From Syntrophobacteraceae bacterium (GTDB lineage: Bacteria; Desulfobacterota; Syntrophobacteria; Syntrophobacterales; Syntrophobacteraceae): a stretch of 46,080 nucleotides of DNA. The notes below the pieces were generated by a model. It saw nothing but the letters and a program-made list of their open reading frames with translations. It was not told the DNA's origin and ran no database searches. How positions within the stretch are numbered: the first letter of the stretch is position 1; the number at the start of each line of letters is the position of its first letter. The stretch lies in contig JALOPI010000030.1 in assembly GCA_025453975.1 (NCBI GenBank), forward strand, positions 1 through 46,080, read 5' to 3'. A program made the translations under genes and the position numbers. Below are positions 25,095-33,442 of this stretch, one piece after another.

Positions 25095-26493
25095 GGGAGC
25101 CTCCTTTCTCCGAGACCAGGCTTGTCATCAGGGGCGGCTCATGCACGCCATGGGAGCCGTAGGCTTCCTCCTCCTCGACTGGAGGCCCCTTGCCTATGAG
25201 CCGCACGATGTAATAACTCCCGGCCCCGAACACGAGCCCGTAGGTGATGACGAACGCCGCCAGGGACATGACGATGGGCGGCCCGGAGACGGGTGAGACC
25301 GCCTCGGCCGTCCGCATGACGCCATGGATGATGTAAGGCTGCCTGCCGATCTCCGTGACGAACCATCCCGCCAGCACCGCCAGAAATCCGGCCGGAGTCA
25401 TGGCCATGCACCAGAGCTGAAACCATTTCGTCTCAAAGAGCCGCCCGCGCAGAAAGAGAAGGAGAGCCGCCGCTCCCGTGAAGATCATCAGCACGCCGAC
25501 GCCCACCATGAGGCGGAAGGACCAGAACACCCACGCCACCGGCGGCCGGTCGTCCGCGGGCCATTCCTTCAATCCCTTCACCTCGCCGTCCAGATCGTGG
25601 GTGAGGATGAAACTGGACATCCTGGGGATGCCGATGGCCGACCGGTTGACTTCCTGGGCTTGATCCGGCCAGGCGAAGAGCAGCAGCGGGGCTCCGCGCT
25701 GGGTCTCCCAAAGTCCCTCGATGGCGGCGACCTTGGCCGGCTGGTGCTCCAACGTGTTGAGTCCGTGCAGGTCCCCAGCCACCAGCTGCAGGGGGGCCAC
25801 GAAGATGGCCATGATCATGGCCATCCCCAGCATGACGCGGGCCTGATCCCGGTGGCGGCCGCGCCACAGGTAGAAGGCGCCGACGCCGCCCACGACGAAA
25901 GCCGTCGTCAGGTAGGCCGCCGTGACCATATGAACGAACCGGTATGGAAACGAGGGGTTGAAGATCACCTGGAGCCAGCTGGTGGGGTAAAGCAGTCCGT
26001 CGCTCCCCGCCTCAAAGCCCTGGGGCGTTTGCATCCAGCTGTTGGCCGACAGAATCCAGAAGGCCGAAATGAGAGTACCCACAGCCACGATGACCGTGGA
26101 AGCGAAATGCATCCGGGGGCTCACGCGTTTCCAGCCGAAGAGCATGACGCCGAGGAACGATGCCTCAAGGAAGAACGCCGTCAGTACCTCGTAGCCCAGG
26201 AGGGGGCCGAGAACATTGCCCGCCCGGTCCGAGAAGGCTGACCAGTTGGTGCCGAACTGAAAAGACATGACCACGCCCGACACCACGCCCATGCCGAATG
26301 TCACGGCGAAGATCTTGACCCACATGCGGTAAACTTCGGCGTAGACTGGCTTTCCCGTCGCGAGCCAGCGCCACTCCAGGACCGCCAGCCAGCTGGCCAG
26401 CCCGATGGTGAAGGCCGGAAAGATGATGTGGAACGAAATGGTGAAGGCAAACTGGATGCGGGCCAGGATGACCGTATCGAAAAACTCGGGCAT
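25087..26493 (-). CDS. cydA: Cytochrome bd quinol oxidase subunit I (CydA, short Q-loop)
   Basis: 468 residues. H22 in SFHIIFPAFTIGLA is the expected haem b595-side ligand. RFVHMVTAAYL carries the b558 histidine, and the quinol-side motif EIGRQPYIIHGVMRT is present. The region between the mid-protein helices lacks the long E. coli insertion, so it belongs to the short Q-loop class, which includes the cyanide-insensitive CIO oxidases. The C-terminus is a hydrophilic Glu/His-rich tail. CTGGAGG precedes the ATG. Its stop overlaps cydB, and the operon continues into the small membrane peptide and perhaps the exporter. Confidence 0.97.
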   Translation of the reverse strand: MPEFFDTVILARIQFAFTISFHIIFPAFTIGLASWLAVLEWRWLATGKPVYAEVYRMWVKIFAVTFGMGVVSGVVMSFQFGTNWSAFSDRAGNVLGPLLGYEVLTAFFLEASFLGVMLFGWKRVSPRMHFASTVIVAVGTLISAFWILSANSWMQTPQGFEAGSDGLLYPTSWLQVIFNPSFPYRFVHMVTAAYLTTAFVVGGVGAFYLWRGRHRDQARVMLGMAMIMAIFVAPLQLVAGDLHGLNTLEHQPAKVAAIEGLWETQRGAPLLLFAWPDQAQEVNRSAIGIPRMSSFILTHDLDGEVKGLKEWPADDRPPVAWVFWSFRLMVGVGVLMIFTGAAALLLFLRGRLFETKWFQLWCMAMTPAGFLAVLAGWFVTEIGRQPYIIHGVMRTAEAVSPVSGPPIVMSLAAFVITYGLVFGAGSYYIVRLIGKGPPVEEEEAYGSHGVHEPPLMTSLVSEKGGSHV

Positions 26494-26832
26494 GACGCTA
26501 ACCTCCAGCGCAAAAAGGGGCGGGGAAGGCTATTCCAGGCTACGGCTGGCTTCCAAGCGAAACCGCCGCCAAGCCCACGGAATAGCCGGGGGGAATCGGC
26601 CCTGGCTGGGGCCAAGTCGAAAGACGAGCCTACATGATTCGCTCTGGTTTTCAAAGCAAGATCGCGCTGGAGCGGGCGCTGAAATAGGGTGGCGTCCAGG
26701 TTGGCCCCAGGGCTCAAGGCTCCTCCCCAGGACCCATGGGCCTGAATGGGAAGGCATCCAGATGGCCGGAGGGAAGGGGGGCGGGCGAGTCGCTCCCGGC
26801 GCCCCGCCCATGATCGTGTTTCCGGATGACGC
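26494..26832. other. Intergenic region between cydA and the OsmC-like gene
   Basis: 339 bases with no credible gene; open frames here are GC-biased and unrelated to known families. It should hold the cydA promoter, but I see no strong -35/-10 pair. A GC-rich hairpin (GGGCGGG at 26778 paired with CCCGCCC at 26803, approximate positions) could end OsmC transcription, but it has no clear T-run. Confidence 0.5.
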
Positions 26833-27414
26833 TCACTCCTCTCCCAGTTGGACCTTCACCCTCGTGGGATTGGAAATGGTGTTGAACACCGGGGAATACT
26901 TCCATGCCGCCTGGATCAGCTCTTCTTTTTCCTCACGCGACAGGTCGGCATCGATGTCGAAAAAGACCCGGATCTCCTGGTAGCCCACGGGAACATCCTG
27001 GGACAGGCCCAGAAACCCGCGCAGGTCCAGGTCACCCTCGAGACGCGATTGAACGCCCTTCACATGGATCCCTTTGGCCGCCGCGTGATAAACGAGGGAA
27101 GATGTGAGACAGCCCGCAAGGGCCGTGAGCAGGTATTCGACGGGGTTGGGACCCTGATCCAGCCCCAGGAGAGGCTCGGGCTCATCCGCATCGAGGATGA
27201 AGGGGTCGGCGTGGGGGTGGTCCTGCCTGGCGCCATAAAAGTCGCTCACCGTCGAGCGATTGTGCCCCCCGTCCATCCACTGGTTGCTGATGCGAAATCT
27301 GAATTTCGCGATGCCGGGCTCGACCTTGATGGCATCGATCGTCTCGAAAAGCCGACTCACGTCGACTCCGTTCACCTTATCCGAAACCATGATTTTAGCT
27401 GCTTGGGTGCTCAT
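26833..27414 (-). CDS. OsmC/Ohr-family protein lacking the second cysteine
   Basis: 193 residues. The first conserved cysteine is C102 in LLTALAGCLTSSLVYHAAAKG, typical of OsmC-like proteins. The second (resolving) cysteine of peroxidase members would fall in AAWKYSPVFNTISNPT, where serine stands instead. It therefore probably does not use the two-cysteine Ohr/OsmC hydroperoxide mechanism. An N-terminal extension of about 40 residues precedes the domain. The ribosome-binding site is strong (AAAGGAGGT). It lies about 190 bases downstream of the sulfur-carrier gene and just before cydA, suggesting a link to oxidative stress by context only. Confidence 0.87.
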   Translation of the reverse strand: MSTQAAKIMVSDKVNGVDVSRLFETIDAIKVEPGIAKFRFRISNQWMDGGHNRSTVSDFYGARQDHPHADPFILDADEPEPLLGLDQGPNPVEYLLTALAGCLTSSLVYHAAAKGIHVKGVQSRLEGDLDLRGFLGLSQDVPVGYQEIRVFFDIDADLSREEKEELIQAAWKYSPVFNTISNPTRVKVQLGEE

Positions 27415-27604
27415 GATGCCACACCTCCTTTCTCAGCCTAAATTAAGCACGAAGGAGGGAGGCTCCAAGGGCGCCATGTTCCCGGGTCCATTTTTCGGCG
27501 TTGACGATCGAGGTGCAAAGTCAGGAGGTGCCAGCTCATCCTGGAGCAGCGAGCAAGACATCAGGCGAGGGCGGTGAAGAGGGGGAGGGGGCTCCGGGAC
27601 GGCC

Positions 27605-27844
27605 CTATCCGCCCCCCACCGGCGGAAAGAGGGCCACGCGCTCGTCGCCCTCGAGGGGGGTGGCGAGCCTGGCGCCCACACCGTTCACCATGACGATCTT
27701 GACCTCCTCCGGGGGGATGCCGAGTCTAGAGGCTACGTCCAGCACGGTGGCCCCCTGGGGGACCTCCATGGAGTGCCCGGTGCCCGCGTCGTAGCCGGGC
27801 AGATACTTGCGCAGGGTTGCGGCCAGGAAAACCTGCAGCGCCAT
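27605..27844 (-). CDS. MoaD/ThiS-like sulfur-carrier protein
   Basis: 79 residues of beta-grasp type. It starts MALQVFLAATLRKYLPG and ends VALFPPVGGG; a terminal Gly-Gly is needed for adenylation and thiocarboxylation by an E1-like enzyme. IVMVNGVGARLATPLEGDERVALFPPVGGG fits MoaD/ThiS well. Possible roles are molybdopterin or tungstopterin synthesis (which the formate dehydrogenase here would need), or another sulfur transfer. No E1 or MoaE partner is in the window. The gene follows minE by 11 bases, so it is probably part of the min operon. Confidence 0.85.
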   Translation of the reverse strand: MALQVFLAATLRKYLPGYDAGTGHSMEVPQGATVLDVASRLGIPPEEVKIVMVNGVGARLATPLEGDERVALFPPVGGG

Positions 27845-27855
27845 GGCGGATGATC

Positions 27856-28131
27856 CTAAATGCTCTGGGTCATCGGCTTGCGGTACAGCCGCTTGACTTG
27901 AACGTTGGACACCAGGGCAACGAAATCCTTGCCCTGCTCCATTTCCACGCGGATGCTCTGGTCGTCGATCTCCATGTAGCGCGACAGGACAGCCAGGATG
28001 TCGTTCTTCAGCGCTTCCATGACGTCGGGCGTCAGGTCCATGCGGTCATGCATGAGCACCACCTGCATCCGCTGGCGGGCCAACTGTCCACTCGGTTTTT
28101 CGCCAAAGAAACGGCGGATCGCCTTCAGCAT
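27856..28131 (-). CDS. minE: Cell division topological specificity factor MinE
   Basis: 91 residues, about the usual length. The N-terminal amphipathic segment (MLKAIRRFFG) is followed by the MinD-contact helix region (ARQRMQVVLMHDRMDL) and the topological specificity domain (MEALKNDILAVLSRYMEIDDQSIRVEM). MinE stimulates MinD ATPase and drives pole-to-pole oscillation, restricting MinC to the poles. It lies 16 bases after minD. Confidence 0.95.
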   Translation of the reverse strand: MLKAIRRFFGEKPSGQLARQRMQVVLMHDRMDLTPDVMEALKNDILAVLSRYMEIDDQSIRVEMEQGKDFVALVSNVQVKRLYRKPMTQSI

Positions 28132-28147
28132 GAGAGTAACCTCCTGT

Positions 28148-28939
28148 TCAGCTCTTGAAAAACCGCTTCATCCGGCCCAGCAGACCATCCCCCTGATCGT
28201 CGTCCAGGGGCACGCTCTCACCGTTCAGACGAGCGGCGATTTTCCGAAAGGCCTGACCAGCCCGACTCCCACGCTCGTGCACCAAAGGTGTCCCGCGGTT
28301 CGTCGAAATGACCACCTCCTCGCTCTCGGGGATGACCCCCAGGAGAGGGACCGAGAGCAGGGAGACGATGTCCGCCGTGGACATCATGTCCCCTCTTTTG
28401 ACCATCTTGTAGTTCATGCGATTGATGATCAAGTGGATGTCCTTGAGCATGTTGGCTTCCAGCAGACCGATCACCCGGTCGGCGTCGCGGATGGCCGAAA
28501 CCTCGGGGGTGGTGACCACGATGGCCGTCTGCGCCCCCGCGATGGCGTTTCGAAATCCCCGCTCGATGCCCGCCGGGCAGTCCACGATGACGTAGTCGAA
28601 CTCCTCCGCCAGCTCGGCGCAAAGGGCCTTCATCTGCTCCGGCTGCACGGCATCCTTCTCCCGGGTCTGGGCCGCCGGGATGATGCAGAGGTTGTTCAGC
28701 TTCCGGTCCCGGATCATCGCCTGGGCGATGCGGCACCGCTCCTCGATGATGTCCACCAGGTTGTAGACGATCCGGTTTTCCAGTCCCATCACCACATCAA
28801 GATTGCGCAGCCCGATGTCTCCGTCAATCATGACCACACTGTGCTGCTTTTTGGCCAGAACCGTTCCCAGGTTGGCCACGGTGGTCGTCTTGCCGACCCC
28901 GCCCTTGCCCGATGTTACGACCAGTGTTTTCCCGGCCAT
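28148..28939 (-). CDS. minD: Septum site-determining ATPase MinD
   Basis: 263 residues. It has a deviant Walker A, SGKGGVGKTTT, near the N-terminus, then MIDGDIGLRNLDVVMGLENR and VIVDCPAGIERGF, all canonical MinD blocks. The C-terminus GLLGRMKRFFKS is the amphipathic membrane-targeting helix. ATP-bound dimers recruit MinC to the membrane. GGAG precedes the ATG. The gene order is minC, minD, minE on the minus strand. Confidence 0.98.
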   Translation of the reverse strand: MAGKTLVVTSGKGGVGKTTTVANLGTVLAKKQHSVVMIDGDIGLRNLDVVMGLENRIVYNLVDIIEERCRIAQAMIRDRKLNNLCIIPAAQTREKDAVQPEQMKALCAELAEEFDYVIVDCPAGIERGFRNAIAGAQTAIVVTTPEVSAIRDADRVIGLLEANMLKDIHLIINRMNYKMVKRGDMMSTADIVSLLSVPLLGVIPESEEVVISTNRGTPLVHERGSRAGQAFRKIAARLNGESVPLDDDQGDGLLGRMKRFFKS

Positions 28940-29014
28940 GGCTGCTCCACCCCGTCACCTGTTTGATATGCGTTGAAATCCATGTGAAATGTCGACTGCA
29001 TCGTCTTTTCCCCC

Positions 29015-29683
29015 TCAGAGGGTGACGAGCTCGATATGATCCCCCCGAACTTCGGCGACTTCATAACGCCTGGATGTGGACTTGTCCCCCTTGGGAGGAA
29101 TGGCCACGAGATCGGCGATGCGGATCTGGCTCGGCTCGATGCTGAAGGCCCAGATCCTGGCTGACCGGTCCCCCAGGGCCCCGGCATGGGCGATGCCCCG
29201 CAGATTGCCGAAAACGATGATGTCCCCCACCGCCAGAATCTCGGCCCCGGGATTCACGTCTCCCAGGATGACGCAGTCACTGGGGGATTCGACATGGGTG
29301 CCCGACCGGCAGGTGCTTCGAATGATCACGGGCCCATGGTCGCGCGCATCGCGGCTCACCGGCCTGGGTGACGGTGCCGGCTGGGGACGCGGGGACGGGC
29401 GATCCACGGTCAAAATGAGATCATCCGCAAGCTGCACTTCCACGACCTTGACCCGCCCCTTCTCCTTGAGGAACTGGTGCAGCTCAGCGATCTGGGCCGT
29501 TTCAAGGGATCGATCCCGGAGATCCAGGAGCATTTCAGCCCGTGAGAAGAAGTCCCTGGAGCCCTCCAGCCTATCTTTCAGCTCCCGCAGGATCGCTTCG
29601 AAGGGTGCCGTGGGATGGGGAACCAGCAAAAAGCCATCCTTGTTGGCCTTGATCCGGATCAGCGTCTCTTGGGTTGCTCCCAT
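29015..29683 (-). CDS. minC: Septum site-determining protein MinC
   Basis: 222 residues. The N-terminal FtsZ-inhibiting domain (ETLIRIKANKDGFLLVPHP) leads through a Pro/Arg-rich linker (about 105-125) to the C-terminal beta-helix. That domain has RSGTHVESPSDCVILGDVNP and GDIIVFGNLRGIAHAGALGD, the MinC hallmark for MinD binding and dimerisation. It is 9 bases downstream of the HAD gene, so the min genes are probably cotranscribed with the two metabolic genes upstream. Confidence 0.96.
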   Translation of the reverse strand: MGATQETLIRIKANKDGFLLVPHPTAPFEAILRELKDRLEGSRDFFSRAEMLLDLRDRSLETAQIAELHQFLKEKGRVKVVEVQLADDLILTVDRPSPRPQPAPSPRPVSRDARDHGPVIIRSTCRSGTHVESPSDCVILGDVNPGAEILAVGDIIVFGNLRGIAHAGALGDRSARIWAFSIEPSQIRIADLVAIPPKGDKSTSRRYEVAEVRGDHIELVTL

Positions 29684-29692
29684 ATGGATCCC

Positions 29693-30304
29693 TCACTCCC
29701 CCCCGTTTCCCTGGAAGACCCACTCCCCAAACTGGTCCCAGCTCACGATTCTCGGAAACTCCTCCACGTCCGACGACCGGTTCCAGGGCTGGTCGAAAAG
29801 GAAGGGCTGGATGCCGCCGCGGACCAGGTGGCGGCACGTCTCCAGCCGGTCCTCCAGGAAGAACCGAATGCCGAGGTCGTTGAGGACCTGGCGCTTGGCC
29901 TCGGGGGCTCCCGTGGCGATGACCTGGATCCGATGCGCGGGAACCTGGTGCAGCGTGAGGTGCAGCCACTGGGTAATGGACTCGGGCCAGATCCGTGCCG
30001 TCACGAACCGGAGCGGCCCCTGCTCGGCCAGCCTGGTCAGGACTTGGGGCGCCCCCTCCATGGCGGGCACCTGGAGTGTGTGCTCGTCGTCCAGGGTGAG
30101 GCAGATGAGATCGTTCAGGACTTCCCGGTCCATATCCAGGCAGTGGTGCAGCTCGTAGCACCGAAGATCGTCCTTGGACAGCTGGCTCAGGCCGTATCGC
30201 TCCCGGGCCAGCTGAACGAAGACGGCCATGGTGTCGGCCACCACCCCGTCGATGTCGAATGCGAGCCGCATCGGGTCGATGGGCTCCTGCCATGTGCCGT
30301 TCAT
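29693..30304 (-). CDS. HAD-superfamily protein, 5'-nucleotidase-like
   Basis: 203 residues. HAD motif I is LAFDIDGVVADT, with catalytic aspartates D17 and D19. Motif II is in LRFVTARIWPESI. Motif III/IV is around GIRFFLEDRLETC, with K136 nearby. The pattern resembles bacterial 5'(3')-deoxyribonucleotidase-like HADs, but the substrate is uncertain. The ATG at 30304 overlaps the stop of the acyltransferase gene (ATGA), so I reject the longer frame starting at 30841. The position between an acyl-CoA transferase fusion and minCDE is unexpected. Confidence 0.83.
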   Translation of the reverse strand: MNGTWQEPIDPMRLAFDIDGVVADTMAVFVQLARERYGLSQLSKDDLRCYELHHCLDMDREVLNDLICLTLDDEHTLQVPAMEGAPQVLTRLAEQGPLRFVTARIWPESITQWLHLTLHQVPAHRIQVIATGAPEAKRQVLNDLGIRFFLEDRLETCRHLVRGGIQPFLFDQPWNRSSDVEEFPRIVSWDQFGEWVFQGNGGE

Positions 30305-32202
30305 GCGCAATCCGTCATGCACACCTGAGCCGGCTCGTCGAAGCGAAAGGAAATCTCGTAGACCCCCTCCTCCAGGTGAGTGTGGACGACGTAGCCCACC
30401 CGGAAAAAGACGGCCAGCATGCCGCGGTTGGCTGCGAGCACGTAGGCCGTGAGGCCGCTGATTCCCTTGCTCCTGGCGATCTGACAAAGGTACTGCAAAA
30501 GAAACGAGGCGATGCCCCGCCGCTGGTAATTGTCCCGCACGGCGAAGTCCACCTCGGCCATGTTGGTCTTCTGGTCCAGAATGTAGCGCCCCAGGGCCAC
30601 CACCGTCTCGTTTCCCACCTCGCCCGTCACGCCCACGATGGCCATCTCGTGCTCGTAGTCGATGTTGCACATGGCCTGGGTGTTCCGGTGCGGAAAGGCT
30701 CTCATGGCGGACAGGAAACGATAATAGATGTCCTGGTCGGGCATGGCGTAAAAGAACTCCTGCACCGCCCGCTCGTCCGTGGGCTTGATGGGCCGGAAGA
30801 AAACCTTCTGCTCTCCGGGAAAGAGCTGATAAGCCTCCCACTGACCGGGATAGAGCGGCTCGAAGACCGGCGGGAGGATCTGGTCCTGGTAAACGAACCG
30901 GAGGGTCTTGGCCTCGGCCAGCAGCCGCTCCCGGAACTTGGGGTGCGCGATGTTGATGAGCGCCAGAGCCCGCTCGCGAATGGTCCTGCCATGCAGCTGG
31001 GCAATGCCGAACTCCGTCACCACGTAGCGGACCGTGCTGCGGGAGGTCACCACCCCCGCTCCGTCGGCCAGGTGCGTGACGATGCGGGACCTGCGGCCGT
31101 CCACGCTGGTGGAGGGCATCACGATAATCGTCCTGCCCCGATGAGCCCGGGACGCTCCATGCATGAAATCGACGTAGCCCCCGATGCCGCTGTGCACCCG
31201 GGACCCCATGGAGTCGGCACAGACCTGGCCCGTGAGGTCGATCTCCAGGGCCGAGTTGATGGCGATCATCCCTTCGTGCCGGCTGATGAGGCGCCGGTCG
31301 TTCACGTATTCCGTGGGATGGAGCTCCACCTCGGGGTTGTTGTGGACGAAGTCGTAGAGCTCCCGGCTCCCCATGGCGAGACTGGCCACGATCTTGCCCG
31401 GGTGGACCGTCTTGCGGCGACCGGTGATCATGCCCCTCTTGATGAGGTGCAGGTGAGCGTCGGTGATCATCCCGGTGTGGATGCCCAGGTCTTCCCGGTA
31501 ATCCAGGTGGCTCAGGACAGCGTTGGCGATGAGCCCGAGTCCCGCCTGGAGGGTGGCCCCGTCCTCGATGAGGGAGGACACGTACTTGGCGATTCGCTCG
31601 GCCACCGCACTGGGCGTTTTGAGGCTCACCTCCAGGAGGGGCTCCTCATGCTCGACGAAGTGGTCGATGTCGGTCACGTGCAGAAAGCTGTCGCCGAGAG
31701 TCCTGGGCATGCGGGGGTTGATCTGGGCCACCACGACGTGGGAGGCATCGGCGGCCGACTTGTTGATGTCCACCCCGATGCCGAGGGAGCAGAACCCGTG
31801 CTCGTCGGGAGGCGAGACCTGGATCAGGCAGATATCCAGGGCGCAGGAGGCCTCCTCGTGGAACAGGCGTGGGATGGAGGAATAATATGCGGGGATGTAA
31901 TCCGCCAACCCCTCGTTGACAGCCGCCCTCGATCGCGGGCCGACGAAAAACGTCTTGAAGCGGCAATGGTCGGCGAGCCTCGTCCAGTTCTCCGGGAGCT
32001 TTCCCATGGAGAAGTTCTGCACCAGCTCCAGGTCTCGGTGCCTCGGGATGGAATAGGCCAGGGTGTGCGTCAGGTGCTGGGGCTCCGAACAGCCCGATCC
32101 AATGTAGATGCGGTGGCCGTTCTCCACGACGCGCCGCAGCACCAGGTCGGCGGCGCTCAGCCGCTCCCTGTAATACGCTTTCCACCCCTGCCCGAAAAAC
32201 AT
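30301..32202 (-). CDS. Acetyl-CoA hydrolase/transferase fused to a GNAT acetyltransferase domain
   Basis: 633 residues. About 1-450 match the 4-hydroxybutyrate CoA-transferase/acetyl-CoA hydrolase fold: GHRIYIGSGCSEPQHL, SPPDEHGFCSLGIGVDINKSA, and the C-terminal domain with GIGGYVDFMHGA and VVTEFGIAQLHGRTIRERA. About 470-620 form a GNAT domain (AEVDFAVRDNYQRRGIASFLLQYL with the Q-R-R-G-I-A acetyl-CoA loop). The catalytic glutamate expected in the LGIHTEM motif is Gly244 here (LGIHTGMITDAH), which could impair or alter transferase chemistry. The start is ATG 32202 with only a weak ribosome-binding site. A candidate promoter lies at 32388-32417. The stop overlaps the HAD gene start. Confidence 0.88.
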   Translation of the reverse strand: MFFGQGWKAYYRERLSAADLVLRRVVENGHRIYIGSGCSEPQHLTHTLAYSIPRHRDLELVQNFSMGKLPENWTRLADHCRFKTFFVGPRSRAAVNEGLADYIPAYYSSIPRLFHEEASCALDICLIQVSPPDEHGFCSLGIGVDINKSAADASHVVVAQINPRMPRTLGDSFLHVTDIDHFVEHEEPLLEVSLKTPSAVAERIAKYVSSLIEDGATLQAGLGLIANAVLSHLDYREDLGIHTGMITDAHLHLIKRGMITGRRKTVHPGKIVASLAMGSRELYDFVHNNPEVELHPTEYVNDRRLISRHEGMIAINSALEIDLTGQVCADSMGSRVHSGIGGYVDFMHGASRAHRGRTIIVMPSTSVDGRRSRIVTHLADGAGVVTSRSTVRYVVTEFGIAQLHGRTIRERALALINIAHPKFRERLLAEAKTLRFVYQDQILPPVFEPLYPGQWEAYQLFPGEQKVFFRPIKPTDERAVQEFFYAMPDQDIYYRFLSAMRAFPHRNTQAMCNIDYEHEMAIVGVTGEVGNETVVALGRYILDQKTNMAEVDFAVRDNYQRRGIASFLLQYLCQIARSKGISGLTAYVLAANRGMLAVFFRVGYVVHTHLEEGVYEISFRFDEPAQVCMTDCA

Positions 32203-32387
32203 CCGGCTCTCGATCCCCCGACTTCGACCTTCAGGCTATTTCGCCCTGCCTGCCATCCTGGTCCCGTCCTGGCTCACCCGTGTCCACTTCCTGCCCTGCC
32301 CGACCGATCAGCGCCGCCACGGGTCCAGCGAAGGGGAGCTTGAAACACTTGGAAAAGACGACCCAGGCATGAATGATATTGCGTCCC

Positions 32388-32417
32388 TATATACTCCAAA
32401 GCCGGCGCTCCCAACAA
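32388..32417 (-). promoter_or_regulatory. Candidate sigma-70 promoter for the acyl-CoA transferase/min operon
   Basis: Minus-strand TTGTTG and TATATA are separated by 18 bases. Predicted start near 32380, leaving a leader of about 180 bases. The rest of 32203-32387 shows no gene. Confidence 0.35.
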
Positions 32418-32419
32418 TG

Positions 32420-33346
32420 CTAAACTGGGTCTCGAGTCTCGGCATCCGGCTCACGGCGCCCATACACGATGGGGGAAGGCGAGGGGGGCTGCCTCCACCC
32501 GGCCCGCTGGGCCAGCAGATCCAGGTGCAGGGTGGTCATCTCCTCCAGGGCCGTGAGCGGGGTGTAGAGCCTCTCACGAACATCGATCTGCTTGAAATAC
32601 ATGCCGCAGGATTCACAGTACTGCACGTGGCAGTGGGGCTCGGCCTCGACGTAGAGGTAACCGAGGGACGCGTGATCCCGGCTGTCGCACGCGGGACACA
32701 TGAGCCTGGGGATGGGCCACGTGGAAGCGCACCAGGAGCAGGACGCCTTTCGCGCCCCCTCTCCCTCCACCAGGAGCAGGGAGGGCAGGGACCCGCACAC
32801 GGGGCAGTATCCCCGGTCCCAATCCTTCTCCAGGGGAAAGCGGCTCAGGAGATCCTCGGCCCCCTTTTCCAGCGATGGCTTCAGGCAGCTCCGAGCCAGA
32901 AAGATCAGGGTTGCCGGGTCCAGGTCCTCGGGGTCCGCCCATTGGGTCCATGACTCCCCTTCGTCCCGAAGAAAGCCGCTCCACACCTCGGCCCGCTCAT
33001 CCCCCCCGGCCCTGGCGGCCCGAGTCAGCTCGCGATGAGCCGCTTTCAGGAGAGCGTTGTCTGCGGGGATGTGCCGCTCCACTCCCTCGAGGACGGTCTC
33101 GGCCGCGTCCAGGTCCACGGGGAGCTCCCAGCGCTGGACCATCGGGAATCCAGCCTGGCGCCCGGCGCGGACCGTCACCGGGTCCAGGGTGGGCGCAGGC
33201 AGCCGCAGCGTAGCCTTCACCGCGGCCTGGAGGAGATAGAGTCCTTCCAGGAGCTGCAAGAGCCCCGAATAGGCGGGCTTGTCGTCCCTGGCCCATGCGA
33301 TGGCCTGTTGAATACGATCCCTGTCTCGAGTCGATGGGGTCACCAA
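32420..33346 (-). CDS. fdhE: Formate dehydrogenase accessory protein FdhE
   Basis: 308 residues. Four CxxC pairs form the rubredoxin-like metal sites: YCPVCGS, CSWCAS, CPACDS and YCESCGMYFK. FdhE helps mature exported respiratory formate dehydrogenases, probably acting on the cofactor-containing subunit before Tat export. GGAGG precedes the start, which is either TTG 33346 or GTG 33343; no ATG fits. The gene is separated from the iron-sulfur subunit gene by a strong hairpin, yet lies in the same orientation and only about 100 bases downstream. Confidence 0.92.
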   Translation of the reverse strand: MVTPSTRDRDRIQQAIAWARDDKPAYSGLLQLLEGLYLLQAAVKATLRLPAPTLDPVTVRAGRQAGFPMVQRWELPVDLDAAETVLEGVERHIPADNALLKAAHRELTRAARAGGDERAEVWSGFLRDEGESWTQWADPEDLDPATLIFLARSCLKPSLEKGAEDLLSRFPLEKDWDRGYCPVCGSLPSLLLVEGEGARKASCSWCASTWPIPRLMCPACDSRDHASLGYLYVEAEPHCHVQYCESCGMYFKQIDVRERLYTPLTALEEMTTLHLDLLAQRAGWRQPPSPSPIVYGRREPDAETRDPV

Positions 33347-33383
33347 GGAACATCCTCCCGTTCGTTGTCCGTGAGGAACGCAA

Positions 33384-33412
33384 AGGGGAAGCCACGCAAC
33401 GTGGCTTCCCCT
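33384..33412 (-). terminator. 13-bp perfect hairpin between fdhB and fdhE
   Basis: Minus strand AGGGGAAGCCACG, loop TTG, then CGTGGCTTCCCCT, followed by TTGCG. The perfect 13-base stem would act as a terminator or as an mRNA-stabilising structure. The T-run is short, so partial read-through into fdhE is likely. Confidence 0.75.
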
Positions 33413-33442
33413 GCAACATCCGAGTCGATCTGCCTCATCCCG

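Noticed and set aside
22995..25199. A 734-codon plus-strand frame opposite the HlyD and cydB genes
   Set aside because: No recognisable domain, low-complexity Gln/Gly/His composition typical of antisense frames; cydB and HlyD are certain on the other strand.
27500..27550. Sigma-54 promoter upstream of the OsmC-like gene (TGGCAC ... TTGCA)
   Set aside because: The two halves are 9 bases apart instead of 5, outside the tolerance of the factor.
30259..32343. A 694-codon plus-strand frame opposite the CoA-transferase gene
   Set aside because: Antisense shadow; the minus-strand enzyme has coherent domains.
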